DNA of 64,000 bases from Aspidiotus rigidus. Lineage: Eukaryota; Arthropoda; Insecta; Hemiptera; Diaspididae. Positions within the stretch are counted from its first letter, which is position 1. Each line of letters begins with the position of its first letter. The position numbers were made by a program, and so were the translations under genes. The stretch is from the NCBI GenBank assembly GCA_035079385.1, contig JAVHKY010000013.1, positions 18,040,001-18,104,000 on the forward strand. The letters run 5' to 3'. The notes below the pieces were generated by a model. That model was not told where the DNA came from, made no database searches, and saw nothing but the letters and a program-made list of their open reading frames with translations. Of the stretch, positions 33,047 through 45,834 are shown one piece after another.

Positions 33047-34642
33047 CTTTTATAAAGGAAAATATGCCGTTCATCATTCATCTCAAATATACTTCCGTCC
33101 TTCTTTAACGTTCTTCTTTCCTGAGTCAGTGACGACGCCGTCTTGTGTTCTGCATGTCGTTCGTTTCAATATTATATTATTAGTGTCGAACGTGATGGTA
33201 ATTTTATCGTAGGTACTTGATAATGACTTATTAGTTGGGAGTACTCGTGGTTTACATTTTATGTAATTTTTATGCCGTGAAAAGTGAATTCCTGAAAGTC
33301 TTGAAAACCATCTTTGGCAAACATTCTGAGCTAATGGTCGACCTAGGTCAGGAACGTTTCAAGTGAGGAAACATAATTTTGTGCATTTCCTGATTAATTT
33401 AGTCGATGTAGCCGTAATATTACGAGTATTGGTTCGTGACCGATTTTTTGTCGATCTATTAACCTGTTTTCTGAATGATATTCGCTCTTCATCGCGAGAA
33501 AATTCTCTGTAAGACTAAATGGCCGGTTCTTCCAATGAGTTCAGAGTTATATTGATGGTATGCCTGCATCTTATCGTGAACAAACAAATTAAAGCGAACT
33601 TTTACGTAACCGAATGATGACGTGAGACTTATTCAAAAAGATCGTGTTGGATCGTTATATCCTAAGTTTCGAGAATCAACAAGGCCAAAATTCTATTCCT
33701 TGCCTAATTTCCATCATTTGCGAAGGAATCGAGTCCCCCGTAAAATTATTCATCCACGTATGATAAATATACCTTTTCCCTTGTTTTTCTGATGCCGTTA
33801 ATGACATTCAGCTCGATGGCCAATGATCGATCATCATTTTGCCAACCTCTTTGACATTTCGATAACGCGGGAAGTAAAATCGATAGCGCCAAGGTGTCGC
33901 TAAATTTACACATTTTCAAGTTAAAATAGGCGACGATTCCGCGGCGGAATGCAAAAAATCGCAGCTAATTGAGATCTTACGTTGAAAAAAAAAAACCACG
34001 AACGTGTGTCCCAATCTATCAACATCTATTCGTATATCGTGCAAATCTGAAAATCCTCTTCCGTCGACGATCCAATTTCAGGAGTGCTAATTTAAAATGC
34101 GCGCTCGCTTGCAAAGGATTGCGTGTATATGTTTAAAATTCATTGCTCCGCGTCAAATATAATTTATTACAATAATTAAACTAACACATCAGTTCGCCTC
34201 ACGAGAGTATCTACTCGGCTTTCGCGAAAAAATCTGATCGAACTGCCTGCAGCTTTGCACCGGCAAATCTAATAATAGATGGTTTCTACTTATCAAATAA
34301 AATGTGTATACTTTATAATGAACTTGAATTTTTATTCTTTCCCTGTTGTCAACCGAAAGAGGAAAATCGGACACGCCGATTCGCGCGCGCGAATATTACA
34401 TTAATTTTAAGCGCTTCTTATGAATTAACTATCAAGAGAGTGTAAATTTAAAGGTATTTCAGTGCAGTTTTAATAGGGAAGATTGACGATGAGGTGGGGA
34501 TTCAGAGCGTTTAGGGAATCGTTTCTGCTTTTCTTTCGAAAATCTGTGGTTTCTGAAGAGGCAAGGGCTGTTACCTTAAACGGCTGGGGTCAATACCCAA
34601 AAAGTTTGTGCTGAATTAGTCCGCAATGCCCCCCTCCCCCGT
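33047..34642. other. Unique-looking DNA, no gene recognised
   Basis: Moderate CpG content (33850-34400) and no repeat family recognised. No open frame shows a domain or convincing splice sites. May be intronic or intergenic host DNA. Confidence 0.4.
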
Positions 34643-35658
34643 ATGAATAACGCCATGGGAGGAGTGATCAAAAGTTTACAGAAAAAGATTAAGGAGGGAG
34701 ATCTGATTGTCACTCAGGCAGCTTCATACGTTGCCAAGGTTCATGCAGTGCTCCAACAATGTAGGGCTAAAGAGAACAAGAATTTCAATTTCCCTGGCTA
34801 CGTCAAAGAAGTCAGGAGTGTCATTAATCTCCTTGTTCCTAACCCTACGCCTCCTCTTCTGTATAAAGTACACGAAACGAACGCCCCGATGCGGCCTGTG
34901 GTCTCTTTCGTTTCCTCCCCCACTTATCTCCGTGCTAAATTCCTGGACTGTTGGTTCAAAAACCGTACTGAATACGAGTCTCCCCATTCGACTTTGAATT
35001 CGGTGTCCTTGGCTGATGCTCTCCGGGATGTAAAACTGCCTCCGGCACGAACGACCCTTTGCTCGTCTGATGTCGTGGGTCTGTTCACAAATATCCGTAA
35101 AGCTGCCACCATACAGCGTATGGGCCAGTTATTGGTTAACTCCAATATCCCTCATAATGAATCCCAAGAAATTTTCAACCTTTCAAGTATCTGTTGGCCC
35201 TGGAATTTTTGTAAATTCGAAGGGAAATTTTTCGAGTCCCCTATTGGATCACCTTTGGGCTCCCTCATCTCCGGAGTATTCATGTCGCCCTCTTCTCCTC
35301 GGGCCAGGTGTTACTCAATTATATACACTACTGGCACAGGTACGTTGATGACAATCTCTGTACGTGGATTAGTCATCCAGATCTCCTTGGTGAGTTTCTG
35401 AGGTATCTCAATTCATCATACCCTTCCATAAAATTTACTTTGGAAGTTGGTGGCTCTACGATCAACTTTTTGGATTTGTCGGTCTCAGTTAGAGATGGGA
35501 TCTATGAGTTTGGAATATACAGAAAAGATACTACGACCGATGTTCAAATCCGCGGAGCGTCATTCTGTCCTGTTGCTCACAAGTTAGCAGCTTTTAACAA
35601 TTTGGTCCACAGATTGAATCGCTTTCCTTTGAGTCAGGCTGCTTTCAAAAAACACTAG
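34643..35658 (+). pseudogene. Penelope-like element RT relic (third copy)
   Basis: The first frame (34643 to ~35310) has LLYKVHETNAPMRPVVSF, SSDVVGLFTNI (motif A; Phe to Ser before Asp) and IGSPLGSLISGVFM (motif B). One frameshift near 35300 moves the reading into the +1 frame (35308-35658): HWHRYVDDNLCTW with intact YVDD, FLDLSVSV, GIYRKDTTTDVQIRG and AHKLAAFNNLVHRL. It stops at 35658 before the linker and GIY-YIG domain. It is closely related in wording to the copy at 28125 (shared IKFTLEVGG, FGIYRK and SFCP..HKLA blocks). Confidence 0.83.
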
Positions 35659-35839
35659 TACACGACTTTTCTTCCCACAATGCAAAAAACATTGAGAGAG
35701 TCACTCCCTCTCTTTAAATTAAATACCAATGACCTGTCAATCATGTCAAACATTTGTAGAATAAACAATAGAACTCTGTTTATAAATTCTATCACTACGA
35801 TGTCACATCAACAGATAACAGAGTAAAAATACCTATAAT

Positions 35840-35960
35840 CCAATAAGGAAACCTGAATTTTGTTATAATTTAGGCTAAGAGTCATCTAAAACCTACAAAA
35901 CGTCTCCAAAAAAACCACTCTCCCTACCCCTGTCCAAACTGCTACGAGGCTATAACAGTT
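35840..35960. repeat. Copy of the aaggaaacctgaa repeat without a TA array
   Basis: The segment aaggaaacctgaattttgttataatttaggctaag, then tctaaaacctacaaaacgtc and cccctgtccaaactgctacg, matches the flanks downstream of both (TA)n arrays at 38.8 and 39.2 kb. Here the TA tract is missing. Confidence 0.6.
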
Positions 35961-36668
35961 GTTTCTAATAAAAAAGAGCTCTACAATCATTTTTTCCCAT
36001 ACCTTATTCTTAGCATATTATTAGTCTAGTATACTGTATATTAGGATGAGTGGTTCAATTCTTTATCACTTCCGATTCCTGGCATCTCTTAAAGCTATCT
36101 CGAGCTGCTATTCCTCTCGTGCACTCATAAATTGCCTTCACGCTATCATATCACCATTTTCTATGCACACTCCACCCCAAAATTCTTCATCTGGGAATCC
36201 AGCTACAACGAGATCCCAAAAAACTAAAAAAATCGATGTCGAAACGAAAGAAGCAACCAATCACCCAATAGTCAACCCCTCATTCCTTCCCTCACGCTTC
36301 AACCATTCCAAACGTATTAACAAAATACCTCACTTTTCTAGCTAGAAAATCCGGTAAAAATATATAGCACCCAAGCCCGGTTTACTCGTTAGTCTAATCT
36401 CAAATCTCACTCAAAAAAGCCAGTCCAAATTGAAAATAATCTTTCCATCTCTTTTGACACCTCAAATCAACTATGAACCACTATTAATTATGTACTCATA
36501 CATGAAAAAATGACAAATAAATCAATTATTAATTAAGAGTGAAATCACCCAGGTATAGTCTCGCATCAGCACACTTGATGAAGATTAAAAAATTGTACTT
36601 AATCATTCAAACTCAAGGTTTTCACTAAAATCAGTCGAATAACAAATTAAGAAAAATAAAACGTGAAC

Positions 36669-36973
36669 CCACATTTTGGTCCTCATCCCAACGAAATTCA
36701 AGGCAAGAGGAGGTCATTTTAGCTCGGCTGCGAATAGGCCACACTCGTCTTACTCATACTTATCTTCTCACTAATCTCGCTCCTCCATCATGCCCTCACT
36801 GTCCCCAAGAAAATTTATCAGTTGATCATTTTTTCTCATGCCCCGTCCTGCAACCCACTCGAACCTCCCTAAATATATCTTCCAATATCAATGCAGCACT
36901 AAACAACAACTCCGAAACCATCGACTCAACCCTAACTTATTTACGCACCACTCAATTCTACAACTTCATATAA
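36669..36973 (+). pseudogene. I/Jockey-type LINE ORF2 C-terminus (truncated 5')
   Basis: Reading TFWSSSQRNSRQEEVILARL, then RIGHTRLTHTYLL, PPSCPHCPQENLSVDHFFSCP and on to the stop at 36971-36973. RIGHTRLTH followed by a C-x2-C...H-x4-C knuckle is the conserved tail after the RNase H domain in I- and Jockey-group LINEs. RT and RNase H are absent upstream, consistent with 5' truncation during insertion. The frame is intact over ~100 codons. The 3' flank runs through a gccgagcaaataaccctcg block to a poly(A) at about 37118-37140. Confidence 0.8.
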
Positions 36974-37140
36974 TTCACCAACAAATTCCGTTCGATCGCC
37001 ACTCAATTCCACCAATACGTACCTAATTTAACCTAATTCAAGTAATGTTCTAAAATAAGATTGTAACGCCGAGCAAATAACCCTCGTGCAGTTTATAATG
37101 CTCGTAAAATAATAATAAAAAAAAAAAAAAAAAAAAAAAA
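36974..37140 (+). mobile_element. LINE 3' UTR and poly(A) tail
   Basis: Continues the LINE tail above: aatgttctaaaataagattg, then cgtaaaataataat and a >20-bp A-run. It marks the 3' end of the insertion on the + strand. Confidence 0.7.
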
Positions 37141-38742
37141 CTATCGAGTATGACTAATAATAATGAAAAATAGCTAGAAAAATGAACAACTCGCCATTGC
37201 CACTATCCGTTCAAAAATAAATTTAACAAAACAAATAAAATTTGACAAAACAAAATTCTACGCTCTAGGGGCTGTGGGAAGCGAGATACAAGTGTACTAA
37301 ATTTGAACGAAAAGGTTTCATCGGAAATAAAATCCAATGAACCCTTGGTAAAGAATGAACAGAGAATGAACCTGTCGAATGATGAAAGGTTCTTCACAAT
37401 ACACGTACTGATAACGAAAGTGGTAAACGTATAGGAAAATCCGCTTCTCCTAACGTAAGCAGCTACTCGCAGCTATTCGTAAGAAGCTACTCGTAATAGT
37501 GAAAAATTTTTCAACAAAAGTAAAAATTTCTCGAGAACTACTCATCCGATCCTCAAAAAAAATGCAGGTGCACATCTTCAAATATAATACTACAATATGG
37601 CCGAGTTACAAAAAAATCCATCGGGTAGTTTCGGAGGAGTTCCGCGGACAAAAAGGTACTCGAAATACTGCAAAATTTCTCAACAAATTGAAAATTTCTC
37701 GAGAACTACTCATCCGATTTTCAAAAAAATTGCAGGTGCACATCTTCAGATATACTACTACAATATGGCTAAGTTACAAAAAAAAGCTCACGCAGAAGCG
37801 TAAGCATCACCGACTTTTCAATAATTTGCTATAAAATCATTTACACATGCTCCCCATCCTAAACTTCATTGTTTCTCAGTTATAAGCTGATTGTGATAAT
37901 AATGATTTAAGGTATTCCACTTTCTCTTCTATTGTTCAATTCATTTCTAATCTTTTTAATGGGTTCTATTAAAATTAAAATATAAAACTTAGGTGATTTA
38001 GAAGAATCTTAAAGTATTAACCTGACTGTCCATTTCCAAAAATAGGTACAGTAAGATATTATAAAGTCGATAATGACAAAAATCAAAACATAGATGAGGA
38101 AAATTGAAATGGGCAATGAAACTTCCACTTTGTCTTTACCTGAATTTCAACATTACTCCCCAGTGTTCAGGCTACGAGCCTATTGCGATAATGTAGAAGA
38201 AAAAAAAAAAAAAAAAATCATATGTATACCTGCATAACGCAGTAATTATAAAATACACGGCCAATATTCAATCCATCGCTTACGTGCAACGTTTGTTTAA
38301 CGTATCCAATAAACGTCGAATTTTTTCAATCATATATGACTGGTAATGAGAAGTTTTTGCAGCCAATAGGTGTATGATGCTTTAATCACGTGGCAAACGA
38401 ACTCAAATAAATTGAATAAGCGAGATTTAGCTCTTACGGCTCTATACGTGGACCACGTATATTTTGAGATTTACTCAAGAACCACTAGTCCAACCGATAC
38501 AAAAATTACAGAGCAATAAGATTGAATACACTATGACGTAATGTAGTGATATGAAGATAATAAGATTGATATTTTTTGAGAAACAACACTAAGAAATTCG
38601 AGGAAAATTGAGAGTTACTCAACTACTCGAGAAATCTAAGAAAAAAATTCACATTCCCAACTTCAGATAATCCACTACAACTTGGCCAAATTTCATGAGA
38701 ATCCAACCAGTAGTTTTTGAGGAGTTGCGTGGACAAAAAAAT

Positions 38743-38744
<2 letters not shown>

Positions 38745-38790
<46 letters not shown>
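38745..38790. repeat. (TA)n microsatellite
   Basis: 46 bp of pure TA after ggacaaaaaaatct and before aaggaaacctg. Confidence 0.95.
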
Positions 38791-38793
<3 letters not shown>

Positions 38794-39137
38794 AAACCTG
38801 AAATTTTCTTATTAGGGTAGAAGTGATCTAGGACCTCCAAAACGTCGAGAAAATTCATTGCCCCCTCCCCCTGAATACTTTGCGTCGGGTGTAATACCTC
38901 ACTTTTTACAAGTAAAAAGTCGGTAAAATCCATCGGGTAGTTTCGGAGGAGTTCCGCGGACAAAAAGGTACTCGAAATACTGCAAAATTTCTCAACAAAT
39001 TGAAAATTTCTCGAGAACTACTCATCCGATTTTCAAAAAAATTGCAGGTGCACATCTTCAGATATACTACTACAATATGGCTAAGTTACAAAAAAATCCA
39101 TCGGGTAGTTTCGGAGGAGTTCCGCGGACAAAAAAAT

Positions 39138-39139
<2 letters not shown>

Positions 39140-39191
<52 letters not shown>
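39140..39191. repeat. (TA)n microsatellite
   Basis: About 52 bp of pure TA in the same flanking context as the array at 38745. Confidence 0.95.
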
Positions 39192-39194
<3 letters not shown>

Positions 39195-39573
39195 AAACCT
39201 GAAATTTTTTTTTATGCTAGTTGTGATCTAGGACCCCTAAAACGTCGAGAAAGTTCATTACCCACTCCCCCTGTTGACCTTGCTACGGGTGTAATACCTC
39301 ACTTTTCTAGTTAGAAAAGTCGGTAAAAGAGTTGGCGACTATAAAACACCTGGCTAGAGTGAATGGTGGGGCTCGAGTTTACGGTCGGACATATCGAAGA
39401 AAAGCTCCACAATACTCGAAAAAGTAAACTGGAGGGCAATTTGCAAGCACCGCAGAAAAATACACAGGAAGCCGCGAGCGCGCTTTCGGTTAAACAACCA
39501 TTCTCAAGCGTAGATAAAAAGCGACTCGACGAGACGGAAAAAGAGAACAGTCACAACGACGGAGGAGAAGAAA

Positions 39574-40017
39574 TCATGGTTGAACTAGCGAAGTATGAGA
39601 CTGTGAGTCATACTCGTAAACTAGCTCGACCAACCCTTCGTCCGGAATGTAGATGTTGAGTAGATTTATATCATCGCTATTAAGATGACGAATGATTTCG
39701 ATGTTTTCCAGAGCACGGCGTTTGAAGTAAGCCTTCTCTCTGTGGAGGAGGGTTTCTGACCCCTCCCTGAAACAATGACCATTAGTTATAAGGTGGTCAG
39801 CAAATGCGGATTGTTCAGCCACTCTAATTTTAATCTGACGACTAGTCTCGCCTGCATACATCCCATTACAGTCCCTGCAAGCTATGCTATAAACTTCGCT
39901 CTTTTCAAGGGCGGGATAGGGTCCTTTGACCTGAATAGCAGTTGATGTTGAGGCGATGGTTCGGAAGAAAAGTACGAGGAAAAGCCTTGATTCCACCACC
40001 TCCCTCCCCCGAGACAT
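39574..40017 (-). pseudogene. PLE GIY-YIG endonuclease fragment, minus strand
   Basis: A 147-codon frame with VYSIACRDCNGMYAGETSR, the GIY-YIG core of PLEs (here MYAG replaces YIG), then QIKIRVAEQ, FADHLITNGHCF and EKAYFKRRALENIEI, the PLE C-terminal segment. The upstream linker is short and RT is absent. It lies head-to-head with the + strand fragment at 40170-40431. Confidence 0.75.
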
Positions 40018-40169
40018 GATCCATGATCGGAGATTGCGATTGATCAGTCTCCATTTTCTAGGGAGGTTCTCTACCGAATCGGGTCGGGCCCTTCGCCCGT
40101 TCGGTTTCAGACGGGTCTATTATAACCGCACTACCGTCAAAGGGTTGTTCGTAAAGTTAAAGGACCGTA

Positions 40170-40431
40170 TATCTGCGGATGGAAGGGAGTGGTGTTTATA
40201 AATTGGAATGCAGGGATTGTAGAGGTTTTTATATTGCGGTGAAACCGGCCGCCAGATGAAGGTGAGATTAGACGAACACCTGAAGGCCTGGAAAAAGGGA
40301 CGTTTGGGAGAATCAGCATTGGCCGATCACTTGCTCAATAGCGGTCATAGCTTCCGTGAGGGATCCGCAAGTCTCCTCCATAAGGAGAATTCATACTTTA
40401 AACAGATTGCCCTCGAGCACATAGGATGATA
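40170..40431 (+). pseudogene. PLE GIY-YIG endonuclease fragment, plus strand
   Basis: SGVYKLECRDCRGFYIA, then a one-base frame slip to GETGRQMKVRLDEHLKAW, LGESALADHLLNSGHSFREG, LLHKENSYFKQIALEHI and a stop. The layout is the same as in the minus-strand fragment (CRDC...ETGRQ, ADHL..GH.FREG, LLH.E..YFK). RT is absent. The two fragments are transcribed away from each other with ~150 bp between them. Confidence 0.75.
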
Positions 40432-40736
40432 TTACTGTGGTAAAAACGTACATTCCGGAAGAGAAGAACAATCTGTTTTGAGGCGGGGCATTTTTGATGG
40501 AATTTCTGTCGTCCACGTCCTTCCGAAAAATTATGGTTCTTTACCATGACTTACTGTGTAAATATTTGGGTCAATTTCCTCTTTGGAGATTTATATGGAG
40601 AGGGAAGGGGATTGAGAGAGCTCTGAACAGAAGAAAGAGGGTGATATGTCGGACAGGTCCCCTCCTGCTTCAATCAACGCAGTTAAGAAAACCACTCTGG
40701 AGCAACGGAGGAAGAGATTTGTTTTTCTCGTCGTTA

Positions 40737-41299
40737 TTTTGACATGTTCCATGTCTTTTCTCTCGCCGGACCCCGATTTTGCAACTCGCGAGTACACCCC
40801 CCCTCCCCCCCCCCGTCAAGAGAAATCTCTACCCCGTGGGTGATTCAGAAATTCGCGAGTACACCCCGCGTAATGATAATAAATGATTATATTAATTAAT
40901 TGATAATTAAATAATTAAATAAATAAATGATTAAATAATTAATATAATTAATAATTAGAAAATCTCTACCCCGTGGGTGATTCAGAAATTCGCGAGTACA
41001 CCCCGCGTAATAATAATAAATAATTAATTAATTAATAATTAAATAATTCTCTTCCTATGATATATGGCTGGATAGTCGAAATTTTTCCAAGTCCCCTAGA
41101 CTGGAATTGTCTCATACCATTCCAATACAACAGCGAGATCGCTCGTTCGCCCCACGAAAGTTGATACCTCAAAATATGGAACACCCACAATTACCTCAAA
41201 ATATTTCTCATACAAGACTTATACGACGCCAAGATAGGTAAAGGGGTAAACGAATAATATCTCACGAACACTTGACCTAGTAGAAGAATTAATAATTAA

Positions 41300-41346
<47 letters not shown>

Positions 41347-41379
41347 ATATATAACTAAATAAATAAATAAATAAATATA

Positions 41380-41414
<35 letters not shown>

Positions 41415-41714
41415 ATGAATAAATAATATTAAATAATTAAATAATTAAATAAATAAAGGCTGGATAGTCGAAATTTTTCCAAGTCCCCTAGACTTGAATT
41501 GTCTCATACCATTCCAATACAACAGCGAGTTCGCGCTACCTCATATTTCTCATAGAAGACTTATACGACGCCAAGATAGGTAAAGGGGTAAACGAATAAT
41601 ATCTCACGAACACTTGACCTAGTAGAAGCCTAGACTGAAATATTTCAAGATGACTGATAAAATATAAAAGACATGGAACATGATTTTCATTTATTTGGCT
41701 ATGCCAGAAAATTT
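40737..41714 (+). repeat. Rep-A copy 4
   Basis: Same termini as the other copies. Two ctctaccccgtgggtg blocks, one 3' segment with the variant gcgagatcgctcgttcgcccc, a long (taaa)n tract (41293-41430), then a shortened second 3' segment lacking the gggggcgaacgagcgg stretch. Confidence 0.85.
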
Positions 41715-41754
41715 TTTTTTTCAATCCTGTCGTGGCAGATCTCCTCTTAGGCTT

Positions 41755-42640
41755 CGTCGAGGTTGCAGCCTTTGAGTGCAACTAATACGGGATCTTTGTA
41801 CCGCTTGGTCTGTCCCTCGTTGTACTCTTTCCCGTGGTTAGCTTACTGCTTATTATCTGTGCCAGCTGGCATTCGTTGGACGTGTGGGAGCCATTGTAGA
41901 AAGTGCCTACCCAGCAGGTGTTCAACTGATTCACGTCTTGCGACCTCACACAATTCCTCGTTGGCGACAAATTCTTGCCAGTATCTGCCGAAGCGTTCTG
42001 TGTTGAAATTGTCATGTCTTTTATAGACAGTCCATGTTTTGCTTCCATACAGCAGAATAGTTCTGACGACGATCCCTGTCGCTGCATGGGGCTTTCTTTT
42101 ATTCAGTTTGAAGACCGTGGCTGCAGCAATTTCGAATCCGTTAGTTGATTACGGCATCCAGAGCTCCTTACAATGCTTCCGGGGTAGCTACACCGTTCTA
42201 CCGTTTCAATTATCTCACCAGCGATACAGATAAGTTTCCTCATCTGCGCAGTGCAATGATCGTGTCTGCTGAAGGCTGTCTGGGATTTCGGGATGATTGA
42301 ACCAAGCGTTTGTTGCAGCCGGTCCACAATTATCCACGCCAGGATTCAGCAGGGGTATCCCTCTGTTATTAGAGCAGTCCACTAAACCCCCTTTCCGCTT
42401 ATAAATATTTACTATTAAAGCATCCTTGGAATCAGCAGGTACCTCCTCATGTTCCCAGATTCCTTGGAAGGGGTGTAGTGGCGCCCTGGTCTCCGTACTT
42501 GTGAACTTCTTCAGGGAGGCTGTCCTCGCTAGAGGACTTGTTCTTCAGTTTCGTCGGAGCTGCATTTCTCTCGGTAGTGTTGGGTGGTCTGGCAAGTTCC
42601 TCGTGAACCGGCTATTGCGGAACTAGTTCGATGATTTCGT
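41755..42640 (-). pseudogene. LINE reverse-transcriptase relic, internally deleted
   Basis: Minus-strand reading from about 42460: KDALIVNIYKRKGGLVDCSNNRG (the motif-0/1 block, cf. DA-IVPIYKKKGD..DC-NYRGI), then in other frames DRLQQTL, IPKSQTAFSRHD and EIIETVERCSYPGSIV. From 42060 it reads LLYGSKTWTVYKRHDNFN, HFLQWLPHVQRMPAG and TKRYKDPVL. The catalytic RT motifs (SFD.. and YADD) are missing, consistent with an internal deletion between ~42250 and ~42200. The tail block LLYGS-TW ... RWLGHV-RMP ... QTKRYKD belongs to a widespread animal LINE group; I do not assign a clade. Confidence 0.72.
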
Positions 42641-45355
42641 CAGCAACGATGAGTGATATACTCAGCACATTGAGGTACGAGTACTAATGCTCTCTTCATC
42701 GCCTGGATATTTTGTTCTCATGCTTGAGGAAGGTTCCATCCATGCTTCTGATTAGTCTGTTTACGTTGTGCGCTTGGTCATAGACAGACTTGATTGCTTT
42801 AGAGAAAGCCAAGCTGTCATCTTGGTCGCCAAGCTCCTGAATCTTTCGGATTAATTTTTATTTTGATGGCTAAAAGTTTCTCGTCTGAGTCCTTATCTCA
42901 TATCCTCAGTTAACCTTCTTGTAGTCTTCTTTAGCGCTATTTCTTCAATCTTTCGACGATACCGATCAGAAGCCCAACTATAAATTGCGATCTGAATGAC
43001 AGGGCAAAACTTACTTTCTGGACCATAATACTGCAATATTCTATTTCCCAAACCACTTCCTAAAAGGCTGTCTGAGCACACTTACATTCGTAAAACAAAC
43101 ACGAAGAATTACAACAGCACGTACACTTTACTCCTCTGTCGCCCTGATCATGACCTCGAAATTTTCCGACCTCGTCTTCCAATATTATACGAACCGTCGA
43201 TCGTCGTCTCTTCGTTCTTTTGATTGCTAAAGTATTTTATCCTGTAGTTCTTTGTCTATGTTGCAAAAATCGTGACCGTCAACGCACGAGTTTTTGAAAT
43301 GAAAAAATTGTTTTCGAAACATTTTATTTTACATAATTTTGTAGGTGTAAATGGCAAGTATTAATCAGCACCTAAGCACCCATATTTCCTTGCCCGATAT
43401 GTATACTGTGTTCGAGTTTCTTGTTTCTACTCATTTGAATACGATTTGCCGCTTATCCGAACTGTGGACGGTTGATGTTAATTAAAAGTATTACTCGTAG
43501 GCTATACGGCGAGCACGCTCTTGTATCGAATTTGAAATAGAAAGAGAGAAAGAAGAAAGAAAGAAAAGAAGAACTAAAAAAGGTCTTTTCAGGAACGTAT
43601 TCTACGCGTCAATGCACCGATTTTGGATATCTGAAATTTTTTCTTGCAGCTCTCGCGACGACCTAATGGAATATTATTCATATAAGTAAGTCGAAACGAA
43701 TTTGATACGTACGTACTTCGAGGTTAAATGGGAATGAAAAAATATTTCGTTGAACTACTTTTGTACGACCCTTAATCGAGTTTTAAATCTTGACTTGATC
43801 GTGTGTAAGAAAATTGACTACACAATACAGCTTATGTCTTAAAATATTGTTTCATTAAAATCGACTGTTTTCCTAATTGATTCGTGTATAACTTATGTAA
43901 AATTTCCCGGGAATTTCATCATTTTAATAGAATAATTTCGAAGAAGTCTCTTGAGTGTATTGATCACAATACGAGTACGAAGCTGAATTTTTTACTTATT
44001 TGTTACGAATGTTGACACAACTCCATTACCACCTTCGTTTTTATAAAAAAATTCGTACAATATCCCTTTTTTAAGTGCATTTCATCTTATTATAAAAATC
44101 TGAAATCGATTTATTTCACCATCTTAGTATTTCACAATATTGTTTCCAACCATATTTCGCAATATTACTTCGAAGTTTACAACTATTGATTATTATTGTG
44201 AAAAAGATGCAATTTACCTGTTTAAATTACGTGGCAAGTCTGTGTCACTACTCGACATCCAATGTACAGAGTGTAAGTATGTACACATAGGTACAGAGGT
44301 AAATTCATTCAGAGTTTTGTACTTTAAGATGAATAGTCTTACGGTGGTGTTTTTTGGGAAAACGGCTGTAAGTCGTATAAGACTAGGTAAAATCGTTAGC
44401 TATCAAATTCCTCGACGAAATCGAGAGAGGGATGCAGAAAATCTATTCTTTGGGAGGAACTTGTATTAAATATTGTGAGTGGAACTGGAAAAGTAAAAGT
44501 CGGAAATTTTCGAAGTCCTACTCTTGATTTATATAATGTAGCTCGATAGTCAAGTTTTTCAGTTCCTGAATGGACGAAATTTCAACTGGGAACGTTTTAT
44601 AAGATATATTTGTTAGAGGGAAGGGGGACCCAGCGGACTGCTCTATCTAACTATAGTGGGATATTCCTGCTCAGCGAGGCTGTAAAAATCCTGGCGCGGA
44701 TTATAGTGGACCGGCTCGCCGCATGAGCCAGTTATCCCGAAATCCTCGGCAGGGTTATCGTGAGACCATTTTCTTGAAGACGATTCTCCGTATCATTCGT
44801 GGGGGCCTCATGATTTTTTTTTTTTGAGTGGAGTTTCTTCATCGAACCAAGGGGATCACGACACCCTTTCCAGGCAAGCATACTTGGAAAAACGTTGACC
44901 ATCGAGTTACGTATAAGTATCAGGATAGGGAATGAGAAGGAATTCAGGACTTTGAGAATCCGCTCTCTTTCCTTATATTACCAAAAAATAAAAATTTCTC
45001 CTGGTCATCTCTTGATATATATTACGAAATTTAATTACTGACCAAGAAACAAAAAAAAAACACTACGTATAAATGCGCACAACGCGTAAAGAAAAATTTT
45101 CTTTACCACAACCAGATAGAACCTTAAAATTTCATGTCGTGAGTCCAATAGTTTGTGTTCGCGCATACGCATTGAGGGAAGTAAAATCACTCACAAATTG
45201 GCCACTTAATAACAGTACTTTATCAATAAAACTTCTATTTTCCCTTCTAGTTCCCTTCGTCTTATATGAGATCTTCTTCAAAAATCTACTCTTGACAATT
45301 GCACCCCTGAAAGTGAATTTTTAACAGGAACATATTTTATGAAGGGTAATTTGAA
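42641..45355. other. Unassigned AT-rich DNA
   Basis: No gene recognised. A 109-codon + frame at 44140-44469 contains IQCTECKYVHIGTEVNSFRV, which vaguely resembles the Cys-pair plus YIG stretch of PLE endonucleases; too weak to call. A bovine-style CpG signal is absent and stops are frequent elsewhere. Confidence 0.35.
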
Positions 45356-45359
45356 AAAA

Positions 45360-45766
45360 CAACGGCTTCCTTAACGAAGTTAAACGAGGAACGCAGGGAT
45401 CCTATTTTATGAGTCAAATGGGATTGGTATTGAAAATTCAAGGAAGCCTAGACCTAGATAAAACTATAGTATAAGGAAGGCGTAGACTAGTATAATATAG
45501 TTTGAGAGTCCAAATTTTTCTCGAATCTCGTGCTATATATGATAGCTCGAGAGTTGAAATTTTTCCAAGTCCCCCTCCCATGGCTCGAGAGTCGAATTTT
45601 TTTCAAGTCCCCCTCCTATTATATATAGCTCCATAGTCTAAATTTTTCCAAGTCTCCCTCCTATTATATATGGCTTGAGAGTCGATATTTCCTGCGTTTT
45701 TTGCTGGACGGCGGACGGCGCACGGCAAATTTCTCGGAAGGCCCCCCATAAAACAGGTTCCCTGTT
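45360..45766. mobile_element. AAAA-targeted small element, copy 3 (407 bp)
   Basis: Starts CAACGGCTTCCTTAACGAAG and ends aaaacaggttccctgtt; flanked by AAAA (45356-45359 and 45767-45770). Four internal ~45-bp gtcgaaatttttccaagtcccc-type units. Confidence 0.75.
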
Positions 45767-45834
45767 AAAATTAAAAAAACGGGTGCCGACCGGAAAAACG
45801 TGGAATTCGGAAAAATCGATGCTTGGTTTCCCTT

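Larger units (their letters stand above)
37490..39330. repeat. Repeat block with two large (TA)n arrays
   Basis: The unit aaaatttctcgagaactactcatccgat, then ttgcaggtgcacatcttc, actacaatatggc and ccatcgggtagtttcggagg, occurs at about 37497-37650, 37670-37790 and 38990-39130, with a diverged form at 38600-38740. Between units lie ordinary AT-rich sequence and two TA arrays. An aaggaaacctgaaatttt, then gatctaggacc and aaaacgtcgagaaa segment follows each array. Confidence 0.75.

Noticed and set aside
44140..44469. Possible GIY-YIG fragment (IQCTECKYVHIGTEVNSFRV)
   Set aside because: Only a Cys pair and an HIG are matched; no second PLE block follows. Left as unassigned.
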